A DNA stretch of 64,000 bases, from the NCBI RefSeq assembly GCF_051465645.1, contig NZ_CP195790.1:3658001-3722000 (forward strand), in the 5' to 3' direction. Position numbers and translations under genes: made by a program. A model generated the notes under the pieces. It was not told the DNA's origin. It was given only the letters and a program-made list of their open reading frames with translations, and ran no database searches. Shown piece after piece: positions 8,784-17,954 of this stretch. Every line of letters starts with the position of its first letter. Position 1 is the first letter of the stretch. Source of the DNA: Planctomicrobium sp051465645. Its GTDB lineage: Bacteria; Planctomycetota; Planctomycetia; Planctomycetales; Planctomycetaceae.

Positions 8784-10028
8784 GTGTCGTCATCAGAATG
8801 GAGACCTGCCGGCGCATTGGAACTCGGGCGAATGCTGGCAGAAAATGCGAAGGGCGCGCAATCACCACTTCTTCCCGTTGGTGGACGCACAGCATTGCAT
8901 TATGGGGGCCCGGTCCCGGCTCATTCGATACTTGTCTCCACAGCAGATCTCCAGAAAATCGTCGACTATCCTGCACGCGACATGACGATCACCGTCGAAG
9001 CAGGTTTGCGTATCGATGAGTTACAGCAAGTTCTCGCCAAAGAAAAACAACGACTTCCGATTGATATCGCCCAATCACATCGAGCGACGATCGGCGGAGC
9101 AGTTGCCGCGAACACATCTGGCCCTGGTCGATACGGATATGGAACTTTCCGCGACTATGTCATCGGGATCTCTGCCGTCGATGGCCAGGGACGACTGTTT
9201 TCGTCCGGTGGACGCGTCGTCAAGAACGTCGCCGGTTACGATCTTTGCAAACTGCTGACCGGTTCTCACGGAACGCTTGGAGTGATTACTCAGCTCACCC
9301 TGAAGCTCAAGCCGATGGTCGAATGCCGCCATCTCGTCGTTGCTGCAACAGAGTCAATCGAGCAGGTCACTCAGGCACTGAATCTCCTCAACACGTCCGC
9401 AACTCGACCAGTCGCCTTGGACGTGTTGAATCCACTTGCGGCCAGCAACCTGCGAAAAGAAACCCAGTACGAAAGTCCGCCGGGACACTACTTACTGTGT
9501 CTCGGATATGAAGGTGGTTCGGCCGAGTGCGACTGGCAGACAGCAACCGCAAAGACAGAACTCTCTTCGATCTTCAAATCGCAGGTTGACCTCTTCTCTG
9601 GCGCGGCAGCGGACCAGTTCTGGCAATCACTCACCGAGTTCCAGATCGCATCCGACGATCCCCTGACTTGTCAGGTCTCCGTGTTGCCATCCCGAACAAC
9701 ACAAATCCTCGAACAAACATCAAAGCTCGGACTCGCAGTTCAGGCACACGCCGGAAACGGAGTCCTCATTGGCCACCTCCCTGACCAGTATGCTGATGCA
9801 CAGTCCGCTGCAGGGCTAATGCGTCAGTTGAAAACGACAGTGGAAGCTGCTGGCGGATCACTCCAACTTTTGAACTGTGACCCAGCCTGGAAAACACAGA
9901 TGCAGGCAATCGCTACATCACCGGCTGAACTCGCACTGCATCAACGCCTGAAAACCGCGTTTGATCCGGCGAATGTCCTGAGCCCCGGCCGGATGTGGGA
10001 TTCTGCTCCCGCTCCAGTCCTGAAGTAA
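8784..10028 (+). CDS. FAD-binding oxidase, glycolate oxidase GlcE-like
   Basis: A protein of 414 residues with a GTG start. Its N-terminal half is an FAD_binding_4 (PCMH) domain: PVGGRTALHYGG, TVEAGLRIDELQ, the TIGGAVAANTSGPGRYGYG loop, and GGRVVKNVAGYDLCKL. All are typical of GlcE, the second FAD-containing subunit of glycolate oxidase. The C-terminus has FDPANVLSPGRM, the usual end of the FAD-oxidase C domain. GlcE works with GlcD and the Fe-S protein GlcF, which are not adjacent here, so the partner set is elsewhere or the substrate differs. The start lacks an obvious SD; it was chosen as the only start upstream of the conserved domain. Confidence 0.8.
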   Translation: MSSSEWRPAGALELGRMLAENAKGAQSPLLPVGGRTALHYGGPVPAHSILVSTADLQKIVDYPARDMTITVEAGLRIDELQQVLAKEKQRLPIDIAQSHRATIGGAVAANTSGPGRYGYGTFRDYVIGISAVDGQGRLFSSGGRVVKNVAGYDLCKLLTGSHGTLGVITQLTLKLKPMVECRHLVVAATESIEQVTQALNLLNTSATRPVALDVLNPLAASNLRKETQYESPPGHYLLCLGYEGGSAECDWQTATAKTELSSIFKSQVDLFSGAAADQFWQSLTEFQIASDDPLTCQVSVLPSRTTQILEQTSKLGLAVQAHAGNGVLIGHLPDQYADAQSAAGLMRQLKTTVEAAGGSLQLLNCDPAWKTQMQAIATSPAELALHQRLKTAFDPANVLSPGRMWDSAPAPVLK

Positions 10029-10167
10029 ACTCCCTGAGGGAAATTCAGAGCGATTTAGCCATACCGTTGGCATCAGGCAATCCTCTGATATCCAGATTGA
10101 TTTTGACTTGCCTCGTCGACTGCATCACATGCTTCCGACGCAGAAATTGAATTGACGGAAAAACGGA

Positions 10168-11229
10168 ATGAATATGAAGACGACTCCTCCGGCAACAATG
10201 CACTGGATTGGCGATGAATCCGGCTACCTGACGCTGATTGACCAGACATTGCTCCCCGGTGAGTTCAAAGAAATTGACTGCAAAACCGTTGAAGCTGTCT
10301 GGGAAGCAATCAAGAAGCTGCGAGTTCGCGGAGCACCTGCCATCGGTTGCGCCGCTGCCTATGGAGTCGTCATTGGCCTGCAGACGCTGTCTTCCGATGC
10401 CGATCGCACGACATTCAATGCTCGACTCAAAGAAGTCACAACGTATCTTGCCGAGAGTCGACCAACCGCTGTCAACCTGTTCTGGGCACTTGATCGCATT
10501 AACGCCGTCGCAGCCAGCAACGGTTCACTCTCCCCACGAGAAATGCACCAGCGTCTGCTCGAAGAAGCCAAGGCGATTGAGATCGAAGACCGCGAAATGT
10601 GCGCCGCGATCGGGCGTCACGGCGCCGCCCTCCTGAAGGATGGCATGGGGGTTCTGACTCACTGCAACGCCGGTGGATTGGCAACGGCCGGAGACGGAAC
10701 TGCGCTCGCGGTCATGTTTGCAGCTGCCGCCGAAGGAAAGCAGATTCAGGTTTACGCCGACGAAACACGTCCGCTCCTGCAGGGTGCTCGATTGACCACC
10801 TGGGAACTCCAACAGCGCGGAGTTCCAGTCACTTTGATCTGCGACAACATGGCCGGCTGGGTCATGAAAGAAAAGCGGGTGCAAGCGGTCATCACTGGTG
10901 CCGACCGCATCGCAGCCAACGGGGACTCAGCTAACAAGATCGGAACCTATTCCGTCGCGTTGCTGGCAAAAGCACACGGAATTCCATTCTACGTGGCCGC
11001 TCCATCGAGCACCTTCGACCTGACACTGACATCCGGTGAAGACATCCCGATTGAACAGCGTTCAGCCGAAGAAATCACAAACGGATTCGGAAAAGCAACC
11101 GCTCCAGAAGGGACGCAGGTCTACAACCCGGCCTTCGACGTCGCTCCTGCAGAACTGATCACCGCCATCATCACAGAAAAAGGAATCATCCAACCTGTGA
11201 CGGAAGCCGAGATTCGCAAAGTTCTCTAG
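10168..11229 (+). CDS. mtnA: Methylthioribose-1-phosphate isomerase
   Basis: A 353-residue enzyme of methionine salvage that converts 5-methylthioribose-1-phosphate to the ribulose form. It belongs to the eIF2B-alpha/beta/delta-like family. The RVRGAPAIGCAAAYG substrate loop, catalytic Cys in THCNAGGLATAGDGT, YADETRPLLQGARLT, and catalytic Asp in VITGADRIAANGD are all present. The length is usual. A 10-bp hairpin terminator follows. Other salvage genes are not adjacent, though a nucleosidase-family gene lies at 17.0 kb. A second in-frame Met three codons in is possible. Confidence 0.93.
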   Translation: MNMKTTPPATMHWIGDESGYLTLIDQTLLPGEFKEIDCKTVEAVWEAIKKLRVRGAPAIGCAAAYGVVIGLQTLSSDADRTTFNARLKEVTTYLAESRPTAVNLFWALDRINAVAASNGSLSPREMHQRLLEEAKAIEIEDREMCAAIGRHGAALLKDGMGVLTHCNAGGLATAGDGTALAVMFAAAAEGKQIQVYADETRPLLQGARLTTWELQQRGVPVTLICDNMAGWVMKEKRVQAVITGADRIAANGDSANKIGTYSVALLAKAHGIPFYVAAPSSTFDLTLTSGEDIPIEQRSAEEITNGFGKATAPEGTQVYNPAFDVAPAELITAIITEKGIIQPVTEAEIRKVL

Positions 11230-11260
11230 CGAAATCGGATTCGAGAAAACCGACTCACTC

Positions 11261-11308
11261 AAGCGGCACGGGCAGCGAGCAATCAGCCTGACGTGCCGCT
11301 TTCTTTCG
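11261..11308 (+). terminator. Terminator after mtnA
   Basis: Stem AAGCGGCACG at 11261-11270 pairs perfectly with 11292-11301; the loop is about 21 bases. A TTCTTTCGTT tail follows. Confidence 0.65.
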
Positions 11309-11329
11309 TTGAACTGGGAACAAGACAAC

Positions 11330-11374
11330 AAAAAAAGAGGCCTGCCTCAAATTGAGACAGGCCTCTTTTAGTTT
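11330..11374. terminator. Bidirectional terminator between mtnA and tRNA-Leu
   Basis: A stem of about 12 bp with one mismatch (AGAGGCCTGCCTC... / ...GACAGGCCTCT). It has A7 on the left and TTTTA on the right, so it can serve transcripts from both sides. It most likely ends the tRNA-Leu transcript on the minus strand. Confidence 0.75.
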
Positions 11375-11400
11375 CATGAAAACACTAAGTGTTCTCAAAG

Positions 11401-11484
11401 TGCGGTCGAGAGGAGTCGAACCTCCACGTCCATTCGGACACAAGAACCTGAATCTTGCGCGTCTGCCAATTCCGCCACGACCGC
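11401..11484 (-). tRNA. tRNA-Leu (anticodon CAG)
   Basis: Eighty-four bases including discriminator A. Acceptor GCGGTCG/CGACCGC, anticodon stem CAAGA/TCTTG around TTCAGGT, long class II variable arm, and T-arm GGAGG-TTCGACT-CCTCT. CCA is not encoded. Confidence 0.95.
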
Positions 11485-11764
11485 GGCAGTTGAGGAAGTG
11501 TAGCCATTCGCTGAAAGCGGTCAACTGATGGCGACACCTGTTACTTCAAATTCCTGAACGAGTGCCAATTTCCTGGAGACATCCGCCCAAAATACCGTCA
11601 CCAACCGGACACGACGACTGCCACAACACTCACGCTTCGCATCACTAATAACAAATCTGATCAGGCAGACCGGCAGAAAAGGGGCAGCTCGATTGCTTCG
11701 TTGGGCCGATCAGTTTTCGCTTTTCAAGCTGATGTTTCCCCACAGCTCTCCGGAAAAATCGGTC

Positions 11765-12823
11765 TTAATAGTCGAACCACATCCCGATCCCGGTCATGTT
11801 CTCGTAGCGATCAGCGAATGACCATTGCATGGATTGCCCGTTGTAATGCTGAGCTCCGACTCGAAACAGACGATTCGCACGTCCGCTCCGCCAGGCCCAT
11901 CCAATCTGAGCGTTCACATTTCCGCCGAAGTCGTATTCTTCACGCAAGTGCCCGTTGACTGCGAAAAACGGAGCCCCTCGAAATCCAGTCTCACAAGAAG
12001 GAGCATACTGGACCCCGAATTGCAGTTCCCAAGGTTCTGCCGATCCACCGGTTCCGAGTGCGTTATAGACCTCTCCGTAGACCTGAAGTTTCGGAGTGAC
12101 ATCAAACATCACACCGCCGAGGATCGAATCCCGGACGTAATTATTACGCACAAACGTTGGATTCTTGATCAGGTACTCATCACCAACATGGCAGCTGTAA
12201 TGATTGTATCCCAACTTGAATCGCCAGCGTCCGGTTCGCCAGGTCCCGAGAAAACCTGCATTGAAGTCTGCGGCTTCCACATCTGACTCTTCTTCCGGAT
12301 CAATTCGGACGAAAGCCCCGCCGATCACGTCGAACTGAAAACCTTCGCCGTTCGGCCCTTCTGTCCCTTTTCGGAACAACCCCCAACGCCCCCCGACCGC
12401 TGTTTCCCAGACGAGCCCACGATTTTGCTCCCACATCCACTGAGCGGCAAACCGCGGCTCTTTCTCACCAGCGAGGTAAGAATGATAGAGCAACCCTTCT
12501 GGCATCAACTGCCATGTTTCTTCCACAACAGTGTCATACTGAGCAGGAGACATCTGAATCGTGGTTTGTGGCTGAGCGACGTATTCACTCAAAGCCGCTT
12601 CGTCACTCCAAAGTTCTGCCGGTAACGTCTGAGGAGCGCTCTCTGGCTGAGGGGCTGGAAGTCCTGGAATTGGACGTCCCTGATCACCAAATATTGAGTC
12701 CGGAGATTGAGAGACATCTGTGAAGTTGGCGTACTGAAAGTCGCCCACCCCGGCGACACTGGTCGTACCAATGTTCGCAAAGAGCGAAAGACAAATCACA
12801 GCTAGGCAAAGTTCTCTGGACAT
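11765..12823 (-). CDS. DUF1207 family secreted/outer-membrane protein
   Basis: A 352-residue protein with a signal peptide (LCLAVICLSLFANIGTTSVAG). A Pro/Gln-rich linker follows, then a domain opening with LMPEGLLYHSYLAGEKEPR and running through alternating aromatic/glycine strands (RWRFKLGYNHYSCHVGDEYL, LQVYGEVYNAL). It ends in an aromatic residue (GIGMWFDY), as outer-membrane beta-barrels do. I recognise the DUF1207 pattern, common in planctomycetes; the function is unknown. It is divergent from lexA across a 585-bp spacer. Confidence 0.7.
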   Translation of the reverse strand: MSRELCLAVICLSLFANIGTTSVAGVGDFQYANFTDVSQSPDSIFGDQGRPIPGLPAPQPESAPQTLPAELWSDEAALSEYVAQPQTTIQMSPAQYDTVVEETWQLMPEGLLYHSYLAGEKEPRFAAQWMWEQNRGLVWETAVGGRWGLFRKGTEGPNGEGFQFDVIGGAFVRIDPEEESDVEAADFNAGFLGTWRTGRWRFKLGYNHYSCHVGDEYLIKNPTFVRNNYVRDSILGGVMFDVTPKLQVYGEVYNALGTGGSAEPWELQFGVQYAPSCETGFRGAPFFAVNGHLREEYDFGGNVNAQIGWAWRSGRANRLFRVGAQHYNGQSMQWSFADRYENMTGIGMWFDY

Positions 12824-13055
12824 GATCCTGCCGGGCGACCCCTGAGTTCTGTGCGTTATTACTTCGCGAGATCATCGCGTGCCCAGAATCCCTATCGGCC
12901 AAAGAATCCAATTTTGTCTTCTGCAACAATTAAAACAGTTGCAACCCACAACCCGCCGGTCCACCTGTACCAAAAGATCCGATTACGCAAACTGAAACCG
13001 AAAATTCCACCGCCACGAGAAAAGAAAAACTCAAGCCCATAAAACCCCAACGAAT

Positions 13056-13074
13056 TTCATACGATACGTATGAA
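13056..13074. promoter_or_regulatory. Perfect 8-3-8 palindrome, candidate operator
   Basis: TTCATACG-ATA-CGTATGAA, immediately upstream of the -35 of the presumed lexA promoter. The symmetry fits a homodimeric regulator. It differs from the motif shared by lexA and uvrB, so another protein may bind it. Confidence 0.5.
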
Positions 13075-13076
13075 CA

Positions 13077-13111
13077 TTGCACATTGGTATATTACGTTGT
13101 ATTCTGTACAG
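13077..13111 (+). promoter_or_regulatory. lexA promoter with overlapping putative LexA box
   Basis: -35 TTGCAC (13077-13082), 17-bp spacer, -10 TATTCT (13100-13105). The -10 is embedded in TGTATTCTGTACAG (13098-13111). The same 14-mer with one change lies upstream of uvrB, again over a -10-like hexamer. TGTA-N5-TACA forms its dyad. Confidence 0.6.
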
Positions 13112-13408
13112 CATTATCTGACAGAGACTCGGCCTTGGAAAATAGAGCCGATAAGAGCCAAACAGCTGGTTTACACACAAGCACTTTTCGCACGCGACTC
13201 GCACCAGCAGATCACACGAATCAGGATCAATTCCTGCTGAACTGTTCTGCAGTTGATACCGAGTGGAGAATCGAACCTGAATTGACAGATTGAAGAACTT
13301 GTTGCGAGCAGGTCAACGAGCCTGCAGTTGCTGTTCAAAAACCTGTCAGAACAGAGTGGTCGCACCAAATCAGTGCTTCCAAATCAACAAACTCCGGGAG
13401 ACTCCGAA

Positions 13409-14011
13409 GTGTCCGACCAATCAAAACTCACGAATCGGCAACTGCTGATCTACGAATTCATCAAAGACCGAATCCTGAATCGAGGCTATGGCCCTACGGT
13501 TCGGGAAATTGGGACACAATTTGAAATTCGCTCTCCGAACGGCGTGATGTGTCACCTGAAAGCCCTGGAAAAGAAGGGCTTGATCAGTCGTGAACAGAAC
13601 ATGTCCCGAGCCATCCAGCTCACCGAGTCGCTGCACCGCGGCAAAACCAGCCTGCCATATGCCGGCCAGATTGCCGCAGGAACTCCGGTACTCGCCGTCG
13701 AAGACCGGGAGCAGGTCGAGTTTTCGGACCTCTTTGAGGATGACGACCTTTTCTGCCTGCGAGTCCGCGGCGATTCGATGATCGAAGATCATATTGCAGA
13801 TGGTGACTTTGCCATCATTCGCAAACAGCCGACAGCTCGCGACGGCGAAATCGTCGCAGCGCTTGTCGACGGTGAAGACGCCACGCTGAAACGCTTTTAT
13901 CGCGAAAATGGCCGGTTTCGACTGGAACCTGCCAACTCATCAATGCGTCCGATCTATAGCGATCACGTTGAAATCCTAGGTGTCCTGCAGAGTGTGATCC
14001 GCAGATACTAA
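13409..14011 (+). CDS. lexA: LexA repressor
   Basis: From GTG 13409 (GGGAG eight bases upstream) the protein has 200 residues, the usual LexA length; earlier in-frame TTG codons give an atypical extension. The N-terminal winged helix runs from LTNRQLLIYEFI to LEKKGLI. Residues S42, N44, G45, M47 and C48 lie in the recognition helix, where E. coli has S, N, A, E and E, so a different operator is expected. The C-terminal S24 peptidase domain shows the Ala90-Gly91 self-cleavage bond, Ser123 (GDSM) and Lys161 (ATLKRFY). It represses SOS genes until RecA filaments trigger cleavage. Probably autoregulated by the box at 13098. Confidence 0.95.
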   Translation: MSDQSKLTNRQLLIYEFIKDRILNRGYGPTVREIGTQFEIRSPNGVMCHLKALEKKGLISREQNMSRAIQLTESLHRGKTSLPYAGQIAAGTPVLAVEDREQVEFSDLFEDDDLFCLRVRGDSMIEDHIADGDFAIIRKQPTARDGEIVAALVDGEDATLKRFYRENGRFRLEPANSSMRPIYSDHVEILGVLQSVIRRY

Positions 14012-14414
14012 GGATTGAAAAACAGGAATTCCGAAATTTCTTTGAATGGAAATCACTCAGGGAGCAGAAGCGGGAATCGCCGGAAAGCTGCCAGACCGGC
14101 GGAACTGACCAGTGTACAACCTGCCATATCCCTGTCCTGATGCCATATCGGCTGAAATTTCTGGCAGTTTTTTCAATCAATGGAAAAGATTTCCAAATCT
14201 GTATCTTCAAGTATTCTCTCGACATTTGTTAACCGGGTCGAGGCAAATCTTGTCGCTCTTTCAGAGGCAAACTAGAATCCAGAGTTGCTGACGAAAGCCG
14301 AGTACCTTCTCGGGTGAGTTTGCTGCTGCAGCGCTTGTTGTGTTGTTGGCAAGTAGACTGATTATCGGGAAGTGGGGCACTGGTCGCGGCGGGACCAGAG
14401 AGGAGTTGGAAGTC
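14012..14414. other. Intergenic region upstream of clpC
   Basis: About 400 bases with no supported gene. AGGAG at 14401-14405 is the ribosome-binding site for clpC. No CtsR-type tandem heptad was recognised. Confidence 0.45.
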
Positions 14415-16955
14415 ATGTACGAGCGTTTTACCGATCGGGCCCGGAAGGTGATGCAGCTGGCCAACCAAGAGGCTCAGCGGTTTAATCACGAATACATCGG
14501 GACAGAACACATCCTGTTGGGACTCGTCAAAGAGGGCTCCGGAGTCGCCGCAAATGTGTTGAAGAACCTTGATGTCGACCTGCGAAAAATTCGCCTGGAA
14601 GTCGAAAAGATCGTCCAGTCCGGCCCGGATCTGGTCACGATGGGGAAACTCCCACAGACTCCACGCGCCAAGAAAGTCATTGAATACGCAATGGAAGAGG
14701 CCAGAAACCTCAACCATAACTATGTCGGGACAGAGCACCTGTTGCTCGGCCTGCTGCGTGAACAGGAAGGCGTCGCCGCTCAGGTTCTGATGAACCTTGG
14801 TCTGAAGCTGGATGACGTTCGGGAAGAAGTCCTGAACCTCCTCGGCCACGGGATCGAAGGTGCAGAGCCGACTGAACGCGGCGGAGCGCCAGCCAGTAAG
14901 ACCAGCAAAAGCAAAACTCCCGCTCTCGACAGCTTCGGTCGCGACCTGACCGAGTTGGCCCGTCAGGGGAAACTCGATCCAGTGATTGGACGTGCCAACG
15001 AGATCGAGCGCGTCACACAGATTCTCTGCCGTCGCCAGAAGAACAATCCAGTTCTTCTCGGGGAAGCCGGGGTCGGTAAGACCGCGATCGTCGAAGGTTT
15101 CGCCCAACTGGTCGTCGACGGTAACGTTCCAGAGATTCTCCGTGAACGTCGCATCGTTGTACTCGACCTGGCCATGATGGTGGCCGGAACAAAGTACCGC
15201 GGTCAGTTCGAAGAGCGCATTAAAGCCGTGATGAACGAAGTTCGTCGTGCCAAAAACGTCATCCTCTTCATCGACGAGTTGCACACTCTCGTGGGAGCAG
15301 GGGGCGCTGAAGGGGCAATTGATGCTTCCAACGTCCTGAAGCCTGCGTTGAGCCGCGGCGAACTGCAATGTATCGGAGCAACGACTCTCGACGAGTACCG
15401 TAAGTACATCGAGAAGGACACCGCTCTCGAACGCCGCTTCCAGATGGTCATGGTCGATCCACCAGGCAAAGCACAGGCCGTTGAGATTCTCAAAGGTCTG
15501 CGGGATCGATACGAGACGCACCATAAGGTTCAGTACACCGACGATGCACTTGAAGCTGCCGTCGAGTTGTCGACCCGATATATCACAGGCCGTTGTCTTC
15601 CAGACAAAGCGATCGACGTGATCGACGAAGCGGGTGCCCGCATTCGTCTGAAGTCGATGGTTCGTCCGCCCGATTTGAAAGAATTGGAAGAAGACATCGA
15701 ACGAATGAATGCGGCCAAAGAAGAAGCGGTTGCAAATCAGGACTTCGAGAAAGCCGCCTCCCTGCGTGATCAGGCCGACAAACTGAAACGCAAGAAGGAA
15801 ACAATCACCCGAGACTGGCGTCAAAAATCGCAGGAAACTGACGGTGTCGTTGACGCTGAAGTGATCTCGGAAGTCGTCGCCAAGATGACCGGTGTTCCGC
15901 TGACACGCCTGTCGAGCGAAGACACTGTTCGTCTGCTGGAGATGGAAAACTATCTGCACAGGCGTGTTGTCAGTCAGGACGAGGCCATCAAGCTCGTTTC
16001 CAAAGCTGTCCGCCGTAGCCGCAGTGGTTTGAAAGATCCAAAGCGCCCGACTGCAACGTTCCTGTTCTCCGGGCCAACCGGGGTCGGAAAAACATTGCTG
16101 TCGAAAGCGCTCGCCGAATTCATGTTCGGTGATGAAGAATCGCTGATTCAGATCGACATGAGCGAGTACCAGGAACGGCATAACATCAGCCGTTTGATCG
16201 GGGCTCCTCCGGGATACGTCGGTTATGAAGAAGGTGGTCAGCTCACCGAGAAGATCCGCCGTCGTCCATACGCTGTTGTGCTGCTCGACGAAATCGAGAA
16301 GGCACATCCAGACATCTACAACATGCTGTTGCAGATCATGGAAGAAGGTCACCTGACCGACAGCTTCGGCCGTCGCGTGGACTTCAAGAACGTGATTCTG
16401 ATCATGACGACGAACGTCGGAGCCAAGGCGATTTCGAGCCCTCCATTCGGGTTCGGAAACAAAGCTGGCGATGCCGCACATGACGACATGAAGAAGAACG
16501 TCATGGCGGAAGTCAGCCGTCAGTTCAAACCTGAGTTCATCGGTCGTCTTGATGAAGTTGTCGTCTTCCACAAGTTGACCGACTTCGACATGAAGACCAT
16601 CGTCGAATACGAACTCAAGAAGGTCCGCGAACGTTTGAAAGAACGTGGGCTGATCCTCGAACTGCAAGACGAAGCAAAGCAGCTGGTCATCGACAAGAGC
16701 CGCTCCGAGCAGAGCGAACGTGATCACACCGATTACGGTGCTCGCCCACTGCGACGTGCAGTCGAAATCTATGTCGAGGATCCGCTTGCTGAAGAACTCT
16801 TGCGGGGCGTCTTCGATGGCAAGAATCACATCAATGTGAAAGTCATCGAAGTCGGCAGCGAGAAACGACTCGAGTTCGTCGGGGAATACGTTGAGGGGAC
16901 AGCTGAACCAGCTCTCGCTGAAGTCGGAGCCCCGGAAGGCGAAGAGTCGAAGTAA
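14415..16955 (+). CDS. clpC: ATP-dependent Clp protease ATP-binding subunit ClpC
   Basis: An AAA+ unfoldase of 846 residues. It has two Clp N repeats (MYERFTDRARKVMQLA; KKVIEYAMEEARNLNHNYVGTEHLLLGLL), AAA module 1 with Walker A GEAGVGKT, a middle domain with a UVR-like stretch (DFEKAASLRDQADKLKRKKE), AAA module 2 with Walker A GPTGVGKT, and the ClpP-docking-type PFGFGNK loop near the end of module 2. The start at 14415 has AGGAG nine bases upstream and begins exactly where the family does. It feeds substrates to ClpP; no clpP or mcsAB neighbour is present. Confidence 0.96.
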   Translation: MYERFTDRARKVMQLANQEAQRFNHEYIGTEHILLGLVKEGSGVAANVLKNLDVDLRKIRLEVEKIVQSGPDLVTMGKLPQTPRAKKVIEYAMEEARNLNHNYVGTEHLLLGLLREQEGVAAQVLMNLGLKLDDVREEVLNLLGHGIEGAEPTERGGAPASKTSKSKTPALDSFGRDLTELARQGKLDPVIGRANEIERVTQILCRRQKNNPVLLGEAGVGKTAIVEGFAQLVVDGNVPEILRERRIVVLDLAMMVAGTKYRGQFEERIKAVMNEVRRAKNVILFIDELHTLVGAGGAEGAIDASNVLKPALSRGELQCIGATTLDEYRKYIEKDTALERRFQMVMVDPPGKAQAVEILKGLRDRYETHHKVQYTDDALEAAVELSTRYITGRCLPDKAIDVIDEAGARIRLKSMVRPPDLKELEEDIERMNAAKEEAVANQDFEKAASLRDQADKLKRKKETITRDWRQKSQETDGVVDAEVISEVVAKMTGVPLTRLSSEDTVRLLEMENYLHRRVVSQDEAIKLVSKAVRRSRSGLKDPKRPTATFLFSGPTGVGKTLLSKALAEFMFGDEESLIQIDMSEYQERHNISRLIGAPPGYVGYEEGGQLTEKIRRRPYAVVLLDEIEKAHPDIYNMLLQIMEEGHLTDSFGRRVDFKNVILIMTTNVGAKAISSPPFGFGNKAGDAAHDDMKKNVMAEVSRQFKPEFIGRLDEVVVFHKLTDFDMKTIVEYELKKVRERLKERGLILELQDEAKQLVIDKSRSEQSERDHTDYGARPLRRAVEIYVEDPLAEELLRGVFDGKNHINVKVIEVGSEKRLEFVGEYVEGTAEPALAEVGAPEGEESK

Positions 16956-17005
16956 TTGACAATCAGCAACGCTTTCAGATTCGAAATCGTTGCAATTTCA
17001 AAGTT

Positions 17006-17048
17006 AAAGCCGCCCGATGTTGAGTAATCACATCGGGCGGCTTTGTTC
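17006..17048. terminator. Bidirectional terminator between clpC and the nucleosidase gene
   Basis: Perfect 15-bp stem AAAGCCGCCCGATGT / ACATCGGGCGGCTTT with a 9-base loop, between two convergent genes. Confidence 0.9.
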
Positions 17049-17852
17049 TTATTGCTTTGCTGGAGTCTTCAATGATGCCGCAAGCTGCTCAATGATCCCA
17101 GGCAAAAACGCACCGAGCCGATCGGACGCAAGCTGAGCATTCTCGCGAAGGCCCCAGAGATCCATCACACAGCCCGGTCGCTTCAGGATCGATCCGAACA
17201 ATGCACCGGCTCGGACTGCTCCCTTCGGACCAAGAATCGCCAGCACTTCAGGCGGAAGGTCAGTGGAGAGATCATCGCTGATCGCTCGGACAGAAAGAAA
17301 TCGAGTACCGCGCTCCCGACACACCTGAGCGACTGCGAGCGATTCCATATCAACAGCGATCGCTCCGGTTCGTTGTGCGAGAGCCTTCTTCTCCTCCACT
17401 AATCGCACAATATGATCGGTCATGCAAAGATGCCCGACATGCAGACCATGCTGCGGGTCGGCCGGCATTTTCAAATCAATCGCGAGTCGCGTTTCGCCAT
17501 CTGCGCTTGTCACGCCGTCGGCGACTACAATGTCGCCTCGTTTCAGTTCCGGGATCAGTGCTCCTGAAAACCCCACGGACAGGACGTATGGTGGGCGAAA
17601 TGCATCGATAAGCGCCTGCGTCGCTTGTCTGGCACGAGACGCACCGGTCCCGCCATCAACAACGCAGATTGCAGTCCCTTTCCACTGACACCCACGGAAA
17701 TGGAACCCGTTGCCCGACTGGGTATGGAGCTTCTTGACGCGATCCAGAAACGAGCTGACTTCAAGGTGCAACGCGCAGACCACACCGATGATCGGCTCAC
17801 CAGTTTCCCCCATTGGAGCGGACGAGTTCACAGCAGAGGACTGATTCATCAT
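17049..17852 (-). CDS. PNP/MTAN-type nucleosidase or phosphorylase
   Basis: A 267-residue protein of the PNP_UDP_1 fold. GVVCALHLEVSSFLDRV opens the domain, followed by VVDGGTGASRARQATQALI, VLSVGFSGALIPELKRGDIVV, the ligand-binding AVDMESLAVAQVC motif (Met-Glu of MTAN-type enzymes), and SDD near the end. Likely activity is cleavage of a nucleoside such as 5'-methylthioadenosine or S-adenosylhomocysteine. In several bacteria the same fold acts in hopanoid synthesis (HpnG type), so the substrate is open. Nearby mtnA hints at methionine salvage but is 6 kb away. Convergent with clpC. Confidence 0.75.
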   Translation of the reverse strand: MMNQSSAVNSSAPMGETGEPIIGVVCALHLEVSSFLDRVKKLHTQSGNGFHFRGCQWKGTAICVVDGGTGASRARQATQALIDAFRPPYVLSVGFSGALIPELKRGDIVVADGVTSADGETRLAIDLKMPADPQHGLHVGHLCMTDHIVRLVEEKKALAQRTGAIAVDMESLAVAQVCRERGTRFLSVRAISDDLSTDLPPEVLAILGPKGAVRAGALFGSILKRPGCVMDLWGLRENAQLASDRLGAFLPGIIEQLAASLKTPAKQ

Positions 17853-17954
17853 TCAAACGATCTATTCGAGAGCACTTTGCACCGGGTTCAACACCGACAG
17901 GAAGTTGGCCGCAATTCTGAAAACACTTGAAGAGCGCGATCCTCGACCACGCCT

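Larger units (their letters stand above)
12824..13408. other. Divergent promoter region between the DUF1207 gene and lexA
   Basis: No gene is seen. It contains a 19-bp palindrome (13056-13074), a good -35/-10 pair at 13077-13105 with an overlapping putative LexA operator, and then a leader of about 300 bases before lexA. Confidence 0.6.

Noticed and set aside
14229..16829. 866-codon open frame antisense to clpC
   Set aside because: It mirrors the codon structure of clpC, whose protein matches its family end to end; the antisense product is Phe/Asp/Val-rich with no domain and no SD.
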